Counted from the first letter of the stretch, positions 31,396 through 42,671 are shown. The stretch: DNA of 64,000 nt from Corallium rubrum (GCA_964035015.1 OZ036003.1:6468254-6532253); one strand, 5' to 3'. The notes: generated from the letters alone by a model not told the origin. Translations and numbers: made by a program.

Positions 31396-32140
31396 TAGAG
31401 TAAAATAATCTGGCGTTAGACAGAGTGAAATAGTCTGCTGTTAGACAAACTAAAATAGTCTAGCGTTAGACAGAGTAAAATAGTCTGGTGTTAGACAAAC
31501 TAAAATAGTCTGGCGTTACTGAGACAGAGTAAAATAGTCTGGTGTTAGACAGAGTAAAATAGTCTGGTCTTAGACAGAGTAAAATAGTCTGGTTTTAGAC
31601 AGACTAAAATAGTCTGGTGTTAGCCAGAGTAAAATAGTCTGGTGTTAGACAGAGTAAAATACTCTGGTGTTAAACAGAGTAAAATAGTCTGGTGTTAGCC
31701 AGAGTAAAATAGTCTGGTGTTAGACAGAGTAAAATAGTCTGGTGTTAGACAGAGTAAAATAGTCTGGTGTTAGCCAGAGTAAAATAGTCTGGTGTTAGCC
31801 AGAGTAAAATAGTCTAGTGTTTGACAGAGTAAAATAGTCTGGTGTTAGACAGAGTAAAATAGTCTGGTGTTAGACAGAGTAAAATAGTCTGGTGTTAGAC
31901 AGAGTAAAATAGTCTGGTGTTAGACAGAGTAAAATAGTCTGGTGTTAGCCAGAGTAAAATAGTCTAGTGTTTGACAGAGTAAAATAGTCTGGTGTTAGAC
32001 AGAGTAAAATAGTCTGGTGTTAGACAGAGTAAAATAGTCTGGTGTTAGACAGAGTAAAATAATCTGGTGTTAGACAGAGTAAAATAGTCTGGTGTTAGAC
32101 AGAGTAAAATAGTCTGGTGTTGGACAGATTAAAATAGTCT
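31396..32140. repeat. 25-bp minisatellite derived from the piggyBac-MITE module
   Basis: Roughly 30 tandem units of the form AGTCTGGTGTTAGACAGAG followed by TAAAAT, with point variants (GGCGTT, GCCAGAG). The unit is the reverse complement of the TCTGGCTAACGCCAGAC-type module found singly inside MITEs elsewhere. The CACTA element inserted at the left edge: joining its two flanks across one TA restores a module-like CGTTAGCTAGAGTAAAATAA. Confidence 0.9.
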
Positions 32141-32795
32141 ATAGTGCTAAAGTAATTTTTATTTGGGTTACGCATGTAAAAAGCCCAAAATCAATTTGTA
32201 GTATATCATTAACTTAACTACAGCGGACAATTATTTAAAACAATAGATTCAAAGAATAACATATTTAAATATTCAAGATTCTAGTTAAACAACAACACGA
32301 TAAGTATTTTAACACTTTGCTTCCAGATAGAATATTTACCCCAGTAAAACCGTCTGACATTAGCCAGAGTAAAAACGTCGGTAGTTCAACATATTATGCT
32401 TTTCACGTAAGCGTCCACAATTCATGTCAGCTAGCTGATACAAACAAAACTTGTCTCTTTGGTATTGCTCTTTAGCAACCGATTCGCTTTATCTTTCGTA
32501 ATATTTTAGAATATTTTGCTGTTAGAATTTATTTTCTTTAGTGACAGCTTGCTGTGCAGTTAAGAATATTAGTTTTTCTGATTGTCTTTTTTGTCGGGCA
32601 GTTCTTGCACTTTTTGCATAAGCTAGAAAAAGAAAGAAACGAAGAAAAAAGAAAAGGGGTAGGAAACGATACGATACGAAAGGAAAGAGAAAGGGAGAGA
32701 AAGGAAATAAAAAAGAAAGGGAAGGAATCCAAGATTGACGCACCTCGAGGGCGCTGAGTCCATTTTTCTTTCGTAAACGATCGAGATGATCGTTT
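32141..32795. other. No gene recognised
   Basis: A lone variant of the module (GTCTGACATTAGCCAGAGTA) lies at about 32350. A purine-rich stretch at 32630-32740 precedes the 39-bp array. Confidence 0.5.
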
Positions 32796-33628
32796 TGTTT
32801 CCTAAATGTACTATGAGTACTCTCAGTGTCCTTACGTTCCGCAAATGTACCATCAGTACCCTCAGTGTCCTTACGTTCCGCAAATGTATCTTCAGTACTC
32901 TCAGTGTCCTTACGTTCCACAAATGTACCTTTAGTACTCTCAGTGTCCTTACGTTCCACAAATGTACCTTCAGTGCTCTCAGTGTCCTTACGTTTCCCAA
33001 ATGTACCCTCAGTACTCTCAGTGTCCTTACGTTCCACAAATGTACATTCAGTACTCTCAGTGTCCTTACGTTCCGCAAATGTACCTTCAATACTCTCAGT
33101 GTCCTTACGTTCCGCAAATGTACCTTCAGTACTCTCAGTGTCCTTACGTTCCGCAAATGTACCTTCACTGCTCTCAGTGTCCTTACGTTCCGCAAATGTA
33201 CCTTCAGTACTCTCAGTGTCCTTACGTTTCCCAAATGTACCCTCAGTATTCTCAGTGTCCTTGCGTTCCGCAAATGTACTTTCAGTGCTCTCAGTGTCCT
33301 TACGTTCCGCAAATGTACTTTCAGTGCTCTCAGTGTCCTTACGTTTCCCAAATGTACCCTCAGTACTCTCAGTGTCCTTGCGTTCTGCAAGTGTACCTTC
33401 AGTACTCTCAGTGTCCTTGAGTTCTACAAGTGTACCTTCAGTACTCTCAGTGTCTTCACGTTCCCCCAAGTGTATACCCTTGTTTGTATAATTCAAGCTG
33501 GACCAACACAAAGACACCAAAGCATATTTTTCTTCTTTTACGTGTTTTTTCCTTGAAATATACCACACAAAATTATCAGCTTCACGAGTATTATAACCAT
33601 TTAGATCTTTTAGGTTGACTAGACTCAA
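32522..33628 (-). CDS. Possible repeat protein with 13-residue KDTESTEGTFAER repeats (doubtful)
   Basis: 368-codon frame. The first 55 residues (NLKDLNGYNTREADNFVWYI and SRKKHVKEEKYALVSL) look like ordinary protein, followed by about 17 charged 13-residue repeats, then a low-complexity Phe/Ser tail. For a gene: non-repeat N-terminal sequence precedes the array in frame, and part of it (VWYIS.KKHVK) recurs near 11100-11130. Against: three other frames through the array are also open, no promoter or splice context is evident, and the sequence overlaps a LINE remnant at its start. I regard it as unproven. Confidence 0.3.
   Translation of the reverse strand: MSLVNLKDLNGYNTREADNFVWYISRKKHVKEEKYALVSLCWSSLNYTNKGIHLGEREDTESTEGTLVELKDTESTEGTLAERKDTESTEGTFGKRKDTESTESTFAERKDTESTESTFAERKDTENTEGTFGKRKDTESTEGTFAERKDTESSEGTFAERKDTESTEGTFAERKDTESIEGTFAERKDTESTECTFVERKDTESTEGTFGKRKDTESTEGTFVERKDTESTKGTFVERKDTESTEDTFAERKDTEGTDGTFAERKDTESTHSTFRKQNDHLDRLRKKNGLSALEVRQSWIPSLSFLFPFSPFLFPFVSYRFLPLFFFLRFFLFLAYAKSARTARQKRQSEKLIFLTAQQAVTKENKF
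32796..33465. repeat. 39-bp minisatellite, about 17 units
   Basis: Units of the form CAAATGTACCTTCAGTACTC + TCAGTGTCCTTACGTTCCG. Since 39 is divisible by 3 and the unit lacks stops in several frames, four overlapping long frames result (up to 368 codons). The minus-strand frame (32522-33628) reads as 13-residue repeats of KDTESTEGTFAER with substitutions. Confidence 0.9.
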
Positions 33629-33932
33629 GTGAGATGTTAAATAAAAATGTGCATTTAATGATGTACAAACATCTGTGAAATAATCTACGATTACTTAGGT
33701 TGAACCAGTTAAGCGACTTAAGGGCGTCGGTAGCAGATGAACGAACTGGGCGATCCAGAATGATTATTTTAGCCGCTTTATATTGAAGAATCTGCAGGCT
33801 TTGCATCAGCGTGGTGTTATTCTTGTCACCCCATATTAAGCCCCATATAAGCTTGTATATCTCAAGCGCTTTGCATATAAGCTCTAAATTTAGATATAAG
33901 TTTAACTCAAGAAAGATTTGTATTTTGTACAT
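33600..33932 (-). pseudogene. LINE reverse-transcriptase C-terminal remnant
   Basis: The minus-strand frame reads WGDKNNTTLMQSLQILQYKA, then AAKIIILDRPVRSSATDALK, then SLNWFNLSNRRLFHRCLYIY-like sequence. The pattern (W-x-K..., LQ-x-AA-x-I, LxWxxLxxRR) is that of the region after the RT fingers in CR1/L2/RTE-type LINE ORF2. Only about 110 codons remain. Confidence 0.6.
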
Positions 33933-34049
33933 ACATCATGTTCAATTTTGTTTTGCCGAGCTTTCGGCCAGTTAACTTAGGTCTAACGTGCTGTGTAGGT
34001 GTGTTTTCTTTAGACAACTTTTTTGGTTGTGTGATTCATTTGTTTTTCA

Positions 34050-34335
34050 TGTAATTGATCAAACAGGAGTTTGCGTGTTTCATCAGGGGTTGCAAACACA
34101 AGAAAACAAATGAAAACCGAGGGCGTATATAGCCCCGAAGTTTGTATTGTTTTTGGGTGTTTGGAGTCCCCTGATGAAACACGATAAACGAGTGTATGAT
34201 CTTGCTTCTCAAACGAGTATTGCGGTACGAGTATATTCATTGATTTCAATATGCAGATTAAGAAATATGATCCGGTTCCGGCTACGAAGTTTCCTACAGG
34301 TTTTCATCGGGTATCAAAAGTCATGCATGTGATGT
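34050..34335. repeat. Direct repeat, copy 1 of a CTGATGAAACACGATAA element
   Basis: Shares GGAGTCCCCTGATGAAACAC, CTTCTCAAACGAGTATT and ATTTCAATATGCAGATTA with 34965-35215. Each copy has an internal weak palindrome around CATCAGGGG/CCCCTGATG. Two copies in the same orientation about 0.9 kb apart could be dispersed MITEs or the ends of one element. Confidence 0.6.
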
Positions 34336-34964
34336 GGTATACGTTCACGGATTGGCAACGATAGTTTAAAATAAACTATCCACAAATCTATCTTGAATTA
34401 TACGATTATCGTCAAGAAAGCTTTCAAAAAAATTAATCCCCGAACTCTACGGCGAGTATTAGTTTTTTGCGCCCAGACAGGTATTAAATGAACGTTCATA
34501 ATAAAAAAACATTTCCTTATCTGTCGCCGAATTCTGTAATTCCGCTTAAAATCTCGTGTTTCGGCTTTTTCATATATTTCTAATCTTTGCCACTTTCTGA
34601 TAGGAATTGTTTATGAAGTAATAGTTCTCAAACTCATTAATAATTCATGAACCGAAAACAAAAGAAATTAATGTTTAATCAGTGCTTTGAAATCGGAGGA
34701 AAAGTACTAGTACTTTGAAATAATGCAAAATACGTTTTTCAAAGTCTCGGGACTTTGAAATAAGGCAAATTATATTACGTTTCAGAGGTTTCTTCGGAGT
34801 TTTGAGTTTGAGAAGTCAGTTCAAATACTCGACGTCGGACTTTACCGGGATTACAAAGCCCTCGTGCATTAAAAGGGCTCGCCTTTGGCTCGCCTTTTCA
34901 AAAAGCACTCGGACTTTGAAATCCCGGTAAAGTCCTCCGTCTCGTATTTGAACTATTACATCAA
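34336..34964. other. No gene; short palindromes
   Basis: A palindrome at about 34825-34950 (GACTTTACCGGGATTACAAA and inverse, with GGCTCGCCTTTGGCTCGCC at its apex) is a small foldback. No coding signal. Confidence 0.5.
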
Positions 34965-35215
34965 ACACGAGTTTGAGTGTTTCATTAGGGGTTCCAAACG
35001 CGAGAGAACAAATGAAAATAGCGCCGCTGGTTTTTACTGTTTTCGAGTGTTTGGAGTCCCCTGATGAAACACGATAAGCGAGTGTTTGATCATGCTTCTC
35101 AAACGAGTATTCACATCGCGATTTGCGGTGTTTTCTTCATCGATTTCAATATGCAGATTAGGAAATGCGATCAGTTCACTTGGGTATCAAAACTCGTGTA
35201 TGTGATGTGGTTAAT
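34965..35215. repeat. Direct repeat, copy 2 of a CTGATGAAACACGATAA element
   Basis: See the first copy. This one reads GGAGTCCCCTGATGAAACAC, then GCGAGTGTTTGATC, and later ATATGCAGATTAGGAAATGC. Confidence 0.6.
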
Positions 35216-35634
35216 TATTAATGAGTTTGAGAATGCTTTTTCAAATTTTATTAAAGGCACAGCGTCAGGTATTAAATTAGCGCTTATAATTAATAGTTTT
35301 GCACGAGACAAAAATTATATTTGTGTGCAAAGGAAAGGAATAATATTCTTTAAACGTTAAAAGAGTAAGTCATTAGTGCGTTTTCTTGCGGACTATTCAG
35401 TCCAAGTTTTGACATGTGTGATATTTACGATAATTTTAATCATTTAAACTTGAATTTGTCCGCGAAGTTTTTCAAGTTTGCGTCATGGTGACACGGTGCC
35501 TTTAAACAATTTTGTTAAATATTGCTTAACATGTTGAATTTTGTTAGTTTCAGAAATTGCAGCTTGATGTTAGTAATAATTGTCAGTTGTTTGCTGTACA
35601 AGCTGTGTTAGTTAGTAATAATCAGAAAAACTCT

Positions 35635-35672
35635 GAGCTCTAAGCGGGACTCGAACTCACAACCTTCTGAAA
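35635..35672 (-). repeat. tRNA-like 3' half (B box) fragment
   Basis: Minus strand reads AGGTTGTGAGTTCGAGTCCC followed by GCTTAGAGCTCAGAG. The GTTCGAGTCCC block is a classical B box. No A box lies upstream, so it is a fragment of a tRNA-derived SINE. Confidence 0.5.
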
Positions 35673-35914
35673 TTTTACAATTCTAAATGATGTTGAATGA
35701 AATACTGAACGCGTTTTGCCATGACATATATAATGGTTATCACTTTTTGTAATTTTGTTTTGGTGCAGGATTTGGCAGATTAGGCCATTTTAGGCATAAC
35801 CGCACTGTGCTCTAATTATACGTCAGTATATCATCGTCATCAACTTTGACACGTGTTTGTTCAATTTATCTCATTCATTTATCTGAAGCCGTGTTTGCAC
35901 TGCAGGCCTTAGGC

Positions 35915-36014
35915 CCCATCTACATGCACTAGAGCAAAAATATCCGGATTTACATTGTTTTTTATTCCCATGGGAAGAAAAACAATGCGATCCGGATACT
36001 TTTGCTCTAGTGTA
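35915..36014. repeat. Small foldback MITE, about 100 bp
   Basis: Arms CTAGAGCAAAAATATCCGGA and inverse with a TTCCCATGGGAA apex. It is flanked by copies of the GTGTAAAC-type motif frequent near MITEs here. Confidence 0.55.
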
Positions 36015-36028
36015 AACGGTGTCTAAAG

Positions 36029-36979
36029 CACTGACCTGTATATAACTGGACCGCTTGCTCCTATTATCTTTGAGTTATGAAAAGTGTGGCCATTTGAACG
36101 TGGCGTCAAATGGCGAATTTGAGTCCTTCTGCTCATGGGAGACAACACTGATCGCGATTTTGACTGGATTACAGACGCAGGCTTTATAAAATATCCCGTG
36201 AAAATGAAGAAAAAAATCCTTGACTCGCTGATATTTTCAAAGATAAACACAACAAATCTTTTTTGAAAGGTTAAAAAAGGTACAGAAATAAATACACAAA
36301 GCAGTTATTTGTTAATTCCTGTCGGTTACTCGGTTTTGTTGCCGCATATATTTATTAAATTGTTTTTGTTGCCGAAACAAAGAAGGGACAACTGAACTGA
36401 CATGTACTTTTCGAAAAGGATGTAATAAGCTTACTGTTGTAAAACATCAGTATTTCTCGTTGTAAAACATATAAAAAATCTTGCGAAAAATTCTGTCCTT
36501 ATGTTGAAATGTTCCAGTGAGTTTGAAATCTGAACCTGAAGGGCCATGCAGTGAAGGCAAGCAAATACGAAGTAAACGTAACTGTTAAGCTTATTAGAAC
36601 CTTAATTTAAACCCGAAACATCAATCATATACTGAAAAACGTACGATGTAAAACATTTATTTTGTATTTCGACAGACTACATTGAAAGTTTTAACTGCAC
36701 TTACTATAAGCTGGTGTTCTCCAGGTGTCACTAGTTGCCAACAACGGAGCGTAAAAATATATTAAACTGAAAAAAACATGGCCAGTTTAGATCAATTTTC
36801 AAACAGAGAAAAAGATTTTTTCCCAAAAGAACAGCATAAAACGCCTACAGATCAGTGTCAAGCACTGGTCAGTGGCTGCTCCCATGAGTAGAAAGACTCA
36901 AATTCGCCATTTGACGCCATGTTCAAATGGCCACACTTTTTTGGCAAGAGCAAGCGGTCCAGTTATATACAGGCCAGTG
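36029..36979. mobile_element. hAT-like element with 110-bp inverted ends, 951 bp
   Basis: Ends CACTGACCTGTATATAACTG and inverse (CACTGGCCTG...). Exact 8-bp duplication GTCTAAAG at 36021-36028 and 36980-36987. The arms also share GTGGCCATTTGAAC and CAAATGGCGAATTTGAGTC. No transposase inside. Confidence 0.85.
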
Positions 36980-37383
36980 GTCTAAAGCCGGTTTTCCACT
37001 AGGCGACTTTTTTCTAAACGGGGCCTTAGGGGCTGTTTACATGGGCTCACGCGATTGATTAGGATCTCACTGTGGTTTTGAAAGTCGCATCAACTAAATT
37101 TACAAAGAAGAATTGGTTTAGCTTAGATGTAAACTAATCCTAACGTTGATTAAAATCTATTTTTGTGGCCGAGGAAAGAATTTCGTGACACGAGTCAGTT
37201 AAATGGCCTGGCCTTGGCCGAACTTTGGCCTACTTTTTGGCAGTGTAAACACGTCTTGGCCAGAACATCTGGGCTTGCTTCTTTTGTTGGCCTATGCTTT
37301 GGCCTTGGCCAGGCTTATGCCAGTGTAAACACGACACATTTACCCCGAGCCAGGCCATGACTTGCAGTGTAAACGCGGCTTAA

Positions 37384-39075
37384 AGGGTTTATGAAACGAA
37401 AAAATCGTTCCTCGAAAAGTGCACCTATTTTGTAGTTTAAGGTACGCTGATTATCGTGCGCTATTTTATTTTTGCACTACGATTTTAGAAAATGCTTTTT
37501 TGGGAGTTTGAAAGTGCTTATTTTGGACTTGTTTTTGTCCGGGACCTGGTTGTACACATGTCTTGATCTTGATCTGACGAAGGGCCTTCGCTCGAAACGT
37601 TAGACCACTTACGTTCTCTGTTTCGGCAGTATTAACTTACTATACCATATTTCGATTGTTGTCTTGATCTTAGCTGCTTTATTATAGTTTTATCTGCATA
37701 TTTCAAGTTTAGTTAACCGTGATTCGTGCTGTCTTAGGCTACCATGCGCAAGACTTATCATTCGGTTAGTAACTCAAACCAGGAGAGTAAGAATATTTTA
37801 CAGAGTGAATTTGAGGAAAATCAAGGAAGTTTAAGCGTTATAAAAGCTGCCATCAACCTCATACGAAGGTGAACTATTTATTGTCAGTTGCCATCAGCGT
37901 GCCGTTTGAAGAGACCTTTTTATGGGGAGTTGAAAAGTTCTTCAAATTATATTCTTTTGCCTTGTTGTATTTCACATTTCTTATAAAAATACCCTGCTTA
38001 TAAAACGAACCACTGCTACTTCAAATTAGCCCTTACAGGCGCTCCGTGCATGTTTACTTGAGTTCAGGACAACTGGTTCATCTTGTTATGAATAACGACG
38101 TATCATACATAATTTGTGCTCATCGCATATTTCAGACACATGGGTATATTTGAAGCGTCAACTCACTGTGGTTGAACAATGATACAAATGATCTGTTCAA
38201 ACAAACGCTAAAAGAATTCCGGATAGTTTACATCAGATTGTACAGCATCGCTAGGATTACGCTACTCGATGTAAACATATAAAGATCATCAACTGTATTT
38301 TGTATAAAGTGAGCCAAAATAACAAATAATATCAAACTGCCGAAGAAACCGTAAAAGTATTTCTGTTTGTTTGATACTTGTTCCATGTATTGTTAATAAT
38401 AATGCAATGAGATCGAGTATCAAACATGAAAAATCCATATACAACCTGTCTACCTTCGCGGGTTGAGATTTCCTTTCTTTGCGACTGTAGCCTACGCAAT
38501 CTAAACCGGGGTTTCATTACTCCCCTCTAACAAAATCCTTGTTGTAAATTTCCCTGGCTCTTTCAATTTAGAGTCAAGCCGTTGTTTACAAATAGTAATA
38601 CAGAAACGCGTGGAGCAAAGTACCGAACAGTTTCAGTTTGACGGCTTTCATTAGGAAAAGTGCGGTTCCACAAAGCCATTCAATTTTTGTCCATTTTGGC
38701 AAATAAAATTATCACTAGGTAAACAGTTTAAGGACAATCCTTGAATCTTAAAGTTGTTCTTTTAACTCATCTCGTTTGGGCCACTAGCAATACAGTACTT
38801 TTCAAAAGATACATTTTTACCAGTGAGTTCTGAGTCTGGTCTACATATATTTCTCTTTTGAAAACAAGCGTGTGTACAACCAGTGACGTCACAAAACCAA
38901 TTTGGCCGCGCGGCGCGGCGAACAAAAATTAGTCCAAATGGTCAACTTTGCAGGCTTGTAGATCTACTTTCTAAAATCGTGACGTAAAAATAAAATAGCG
39001 CATGATTATCAGCGTAATCTGAACTACAAAATGGGAATGTTAGTTGAGAAACGATTTTTTCGTTTCATAAACACT
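37384..39075. mobile_element. TTAA-flanked element, 1.69 kb, 140-bp inverted ends
   Basis: Ends AGGGTTTATGAAACGAAAAA and inverse AGTGTTTATGAAACG, each next to TTAA (37380-37383 and 39076-39079). The terminal sequence is related to 6145 and 11655, but the interior is different and longer. No long frame is present, so it is non-autonomous. Confidence 0.75.
37571..37659. mobile_element. 89-bp Penelope-like end fragment with a 12-bp duplication
   Basis: Contains CTGACGAAGGGCCTTCGCTC, GAAACGTTAGACCACTTACG and ends CATATTTCGATTGT. Exact 12-mer TGTCTTGATCTT on both sides (37559-37570 and 37660-37671). This is the single-arm equivalent of the foldback at 14520 and shows that the arm alone can insert. 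Confidence 0.7.
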
Positions 39076-39079
39076 TTAA

Positions 39080-39950
39080 GTCTCTCTCCTACAATAGAAC
39101 TCCTCGTGTTAGGAAACTGTAAGTTGTTTCTGTGTATTATTTAGGCTTACAAAGTATGAACTCTGCATGAAAAACGCACCAAGTGCAAGCAAGCAAGCAT
39201 CGAGAGAAGTAATGTACAACAGGTATTTAATCATCATGTATGTATGTATTTCTACTTTGCTATAGACGAAATCGGAGTTTCGACTGCGCATACAATCTGA
39301 GTCGGGATAAAACGTAGTTCATTTATAACATGAGGCTGAAGCAGCCGTAGTAAACATAACATTTCTGATTTCAGAAACTTTTTAATGTTTAGGTATTCTA
39401 TAAGGATAAAATTTGCTTATGACAATAATCCTAAACGTAGTGTCCAAAAATAATGAACTCAAAACATGAAAAAAACAGTCCCAGCCGATGTTATCTTCCC
39501 GTTATGCTTTAATGGACACGATGTAATTTGCATAGGGGCCCAAATTGAATAGGAAACTAATTTGCATGTGGGCCTAAATTAAACTACGATTTGGTGTGTG
39601 GTCCTGTACAGACATGGCATGCATTCGGACTTTCGTTAATTAACACGATGCAGATATACTCTAACGCCCTATCTAATTATATAAGCCAAAACATAATACT
39701 AAAAAAAAGAAATGGCTTACATAAAAAAGAAAGTAGAAATTTAAAATGTTGCGTGCATGACATCACTGTAAATTAAATTGTGAAAATCTTAAGCTGATGT
39801 TATAGTAAGCTGCTGAGATTTTATAGATAACGAATTACTGACATCTTAAGAGCAAAAGCCTTTAACCAGAGTATATTAAAATTGTGCAATCTATATAATA
39901 TAACAATAGAGTTGATGTTTACGGGCATAAATATGTTTTCTGTCCCGACT
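39080..39950. other. No gene recognised
   Basis: AT-rich intergenic sequence with only short frames (39109-39291 on minus, 39591-39776 on plus). Confidence 0.5.
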
Positions 39951-39954
39951 TAAG

Positions 39955-40352
39955 GCTAGTTTCCACTCAGGAAAATCTTCCGCAGGCCGGAACGGACAGG
40001 GAAGTTTTCTTTGGGCACTTTAAGATACCCGGGTTCGGTTTACGGGTACGGGTACCGCCATTTTTGTTTGCCCGTAATATCTACCCGTTTTCCCGTGGTA
40101 GATCATGGTCTACCCGTACATACCACTACGGGTACGAGTAGATTACCCGTACCCGTAAACCGAACCCGGGGTATCTTAAGGTCTCTATTACGAGTAAACA
40201 AAAATGGCGGTACCCGTACCCGTAAACCGAACCCGGGGTATCTTATAAGGTCTCTTTTGTCTTGTGAGCTCTCGGTCTAATAATGACTTCAACACAAAGG
40301 AAACTTTCCTGTCCCTTCCTATCCTGCGGAGATTTTCCTGAGTGGAAACCAG
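39955..40352. mobile_element. GTTTCCACTCAGG-ended MITE with a nested ACGGGTA-rich MITE
   Basis: Outer inverted ends GTTTCCACTCAGGAAAATCT and inverse. Inside, 40018-40256 holds a second inverted-repeat element starting AAGATACCCGGGTTCGGTTT, packed with ACGGGTACGGGTA/TACCCGTACCCGT motifs. The motif GGCGGTACCCGTACCCGTAA occurs in both arms. The inner boundaries are approximate. Confidence 0.6.
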
Positions 40353-40672
40353 CATTCAGGCTCATTTTAGCCCGAGCCGAAGACGAGGGTTAAAATTTTA
40401 ATTTTTTTTAATTTCGCCCATATATGTTATTTTATTTACATTTTTTTTGAAGTCTTGAATGTTCAGTGTATGGCTAGAGGCCTACTAGAAATTAACCTGA
40501 CTAGGCTTTTTATTAAGACCCCTAGTTTTTTTTTTACATGTTCATTAAGTAACTAAATTTAGACAATTCAGAATTCTGAAGACAGAAAGATAAAAGGATA
40601 TAATAATATTAAAAAATATAAAGGATATGTACATATATGAAATTAGCATGCAAAAGCTTTGACTGTATGCAT

Positions 40673-41169
40673 TTAGCATATACCTCGCAGGTGAATAGTG
40701 CTTTTTACGCAATCTGATTGGTTCCTCTAGCTCGGGATATCCTGCACTATTCACCTGCGGGCAAAACAAGATGGCGGCCAGTTTTGCTTTGTTTACCGAG
40801 GCAGGAGATTTTGTTGATAAACAAGGGTGATGTAGTAGAACAACGAGAAAAGTCAACAAAATTAGGTAGAAGAGTGTCCACAGGTATGTTTCTTTACAAT
40901 TTTCTAGCCATTAATATATTCAAAAGTTGTATTAAAAAACTGTTTTGTCGACAAATATCGAGTACGCCAAGTGTCCAAGTTGCTAGTTCTTGTATAAAAT
41001 ACCGAAAAATATGAGTTACCAATGTTAAACTTGTTATTTCATTTATGAGGTATATGCTAAAACAATTATTCACCTCAGTGTCGGCGAATAGTGTGGATAT
41101 TCACCTCGCCGAAGCGGCTCGGTGAATATCCAGCACTATTCACCTCCACTTCGGTGAATAATTGTTAAA
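40673..41169. mobile_element. CACCT/GGTATATGC MITE, intact copy
   Basis: Runs from TTAGCATATACCTCGCAGG to GGTGAATAATTGTTAA, opposite in orientation to the copy at 12016-13376. It carries, uninterrupted, both sites that are split by insertions in the other copy. Contains a GCCGAAGCGGCTCGG palindrome. The internal 40718-41014 frame has no domain. Confidence 0.75.
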
Positions 41170-41279
41170 TATCCCAAGCCGAAGTATGTAATGTATTATT
41201 TATATTTACAGTAAAAGAAGAAGAGATATTTTATATAACACTTGAATTTTATATAACTACAACACATATACAAATATAT

Positions 41280-41302
41280 AATATATATATATATATATAT
41301 AT
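41280..41302. repeat. (TA)n microsatellite
   Basis: About 11 TA dinucleotides. Confidence 0.8.
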
Positions 41303-41867
41303 GCATACATACCACAATTACACAACATTGCATTATAAAATAATTTGTATAGATTAGTGCTTTATGCTATATTTACATGATATTTTTCTACTACATGCAT
41401 CTGTTGTGTTTGCAAGAGATGTGTTTTTTTTTTGTTTTGTTTTTTAAATGTTATAGGAATTAATATTTTTATATTTAGATTCTAGGTCATTCCAAACATC
41501 AACTCCTTTGTAAGAAAGAGTATGTTTTACATAATTTTTTCTTTTATAAGACTTATGAAGCGGAGATGCGTTTCTTGTGTTATGGTGATGAATTTCATTA
41601 TTATATGTATGAAGTAATTTTCAAATATTTCTGGTAAAGTAAATTAGCTCTGAGAAGGGCCAAAAACATTTATGCTCAAGTATATCAACTCTATTACTAT
41701 TACTATTATAATAATATTTTAGTGGGCATTATACATTATACGACAAATATTATATATTATTATATATTATTAAAACACTCATTAATAATTCATGAAGAAA
41801 ACACAAAAGAAATCATGACCGTGAAGGAGGTGGTATATCAGATACAAACCACACGTGGTTGTATCAC

Positions 41868-41896
41868 ATATACAACCACTAGTGGTTGTATATCAG
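41868..41896. repeat. Perfect palindrome
   Basis: ATACAACCACTAGTGGTTGTAT is self-complementary and lies inside a wider interrupted inverted repeat (41830-41915). Confidence 0.7.
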
Positions 41897-41994
41897 GTCA
41901 CTATCTCCGCTCTAAAACATTGAAATTGAGCTTTTTCTGAATTAATCTGAACAAATATTACTCATATTAACATCAAAGACTCGGCGTGTTTTAA

Positions 41995-42098
41995 GCTGTT
42001 TACAACATTCGCGTCCGTGTTGTATCGAATATATAATCACTCGCCTTCGGCTCGTGATTGTATATTCGATACAACACGGCCGCTCATGTTGTAAACAT
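41995..42098. repeat. Foldback repeat, about 100 bp
   Basis: Arms GTGTTGTATCGAATATA and inverse, with outer GTTTACAACAT and ATGTTGTAAAC. The apex CGCCTTCGGCTCG is a stable hairpin loop. Probably a MITE. Confidence 0.55.
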
Positions 42099-42274
42099 TA
42101 CTTATATTAAATTAGACAATGTACGGTAAACAGTACCTTCGCGTCGGCGTGTATTTCATTGCAGGGAAACGCAACATTTGTTATCAAAACAATCTTTGCT
42201 CCAAAGTATTGACAAGAAAAATATACAATTCCGTAAACAAACCCATAGTGATTTAGATCTGTTAAAACTGATAG

Positions 42275-42276
<2 letters not shown>

Positions 42277-42313
<37 letters not shown>
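42277..42313. repeat. (TA)n microsatellite
   Basis: TA run abutting the left side of the Penelope-like foldback. Confidence 0.85.
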
Positions 42314-42317
<4 letters not shown>

Positions 42318-42508
42318 AAAGTAGCGTGCTGCATAGGCAGTGTAGAAACAACAATCGAAATGTAACGTTTCGAGCGAAGGCCCTTCGTCAGAGAGAAACG
42401 TCACGTTTCTCTCTGACGAAGGGCCTTCGCTCGAAACGTGAGACTCTGTTTCGTTAGACTATACGTTCTCTGTTTCGGTAGAATATCTAACTTTACTATA
42501 TTTCGATT
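42314..42508. repeat. Penelope-like foldback inside TA repeats
   Basis: Begins ATAAAAGTAGCGTGCTGCAT. The near-perfect arms include AACGTTTCGAGCGAAGGCCC and its inverse, then GTTCTCTGTTTCGG. It lies between two TA tracts, consistent with insertion into a TA microsatellite. Confidence 0.6.

Positions 42509-42671
<163 letters not shown>

Noticed and set aside
32786-33556. Three plus-strand frames of 152-256 codons
   Set aside because: A 39-bp stop-free unit keeps several frames open at once; no non-repeat protein sequence flanks them in frame.
34050-35215. Pair of LTRs
   Set aside because: The two direct repeats lack TG..CA ends, a primer-binding site and any gag or pol sequence between them.
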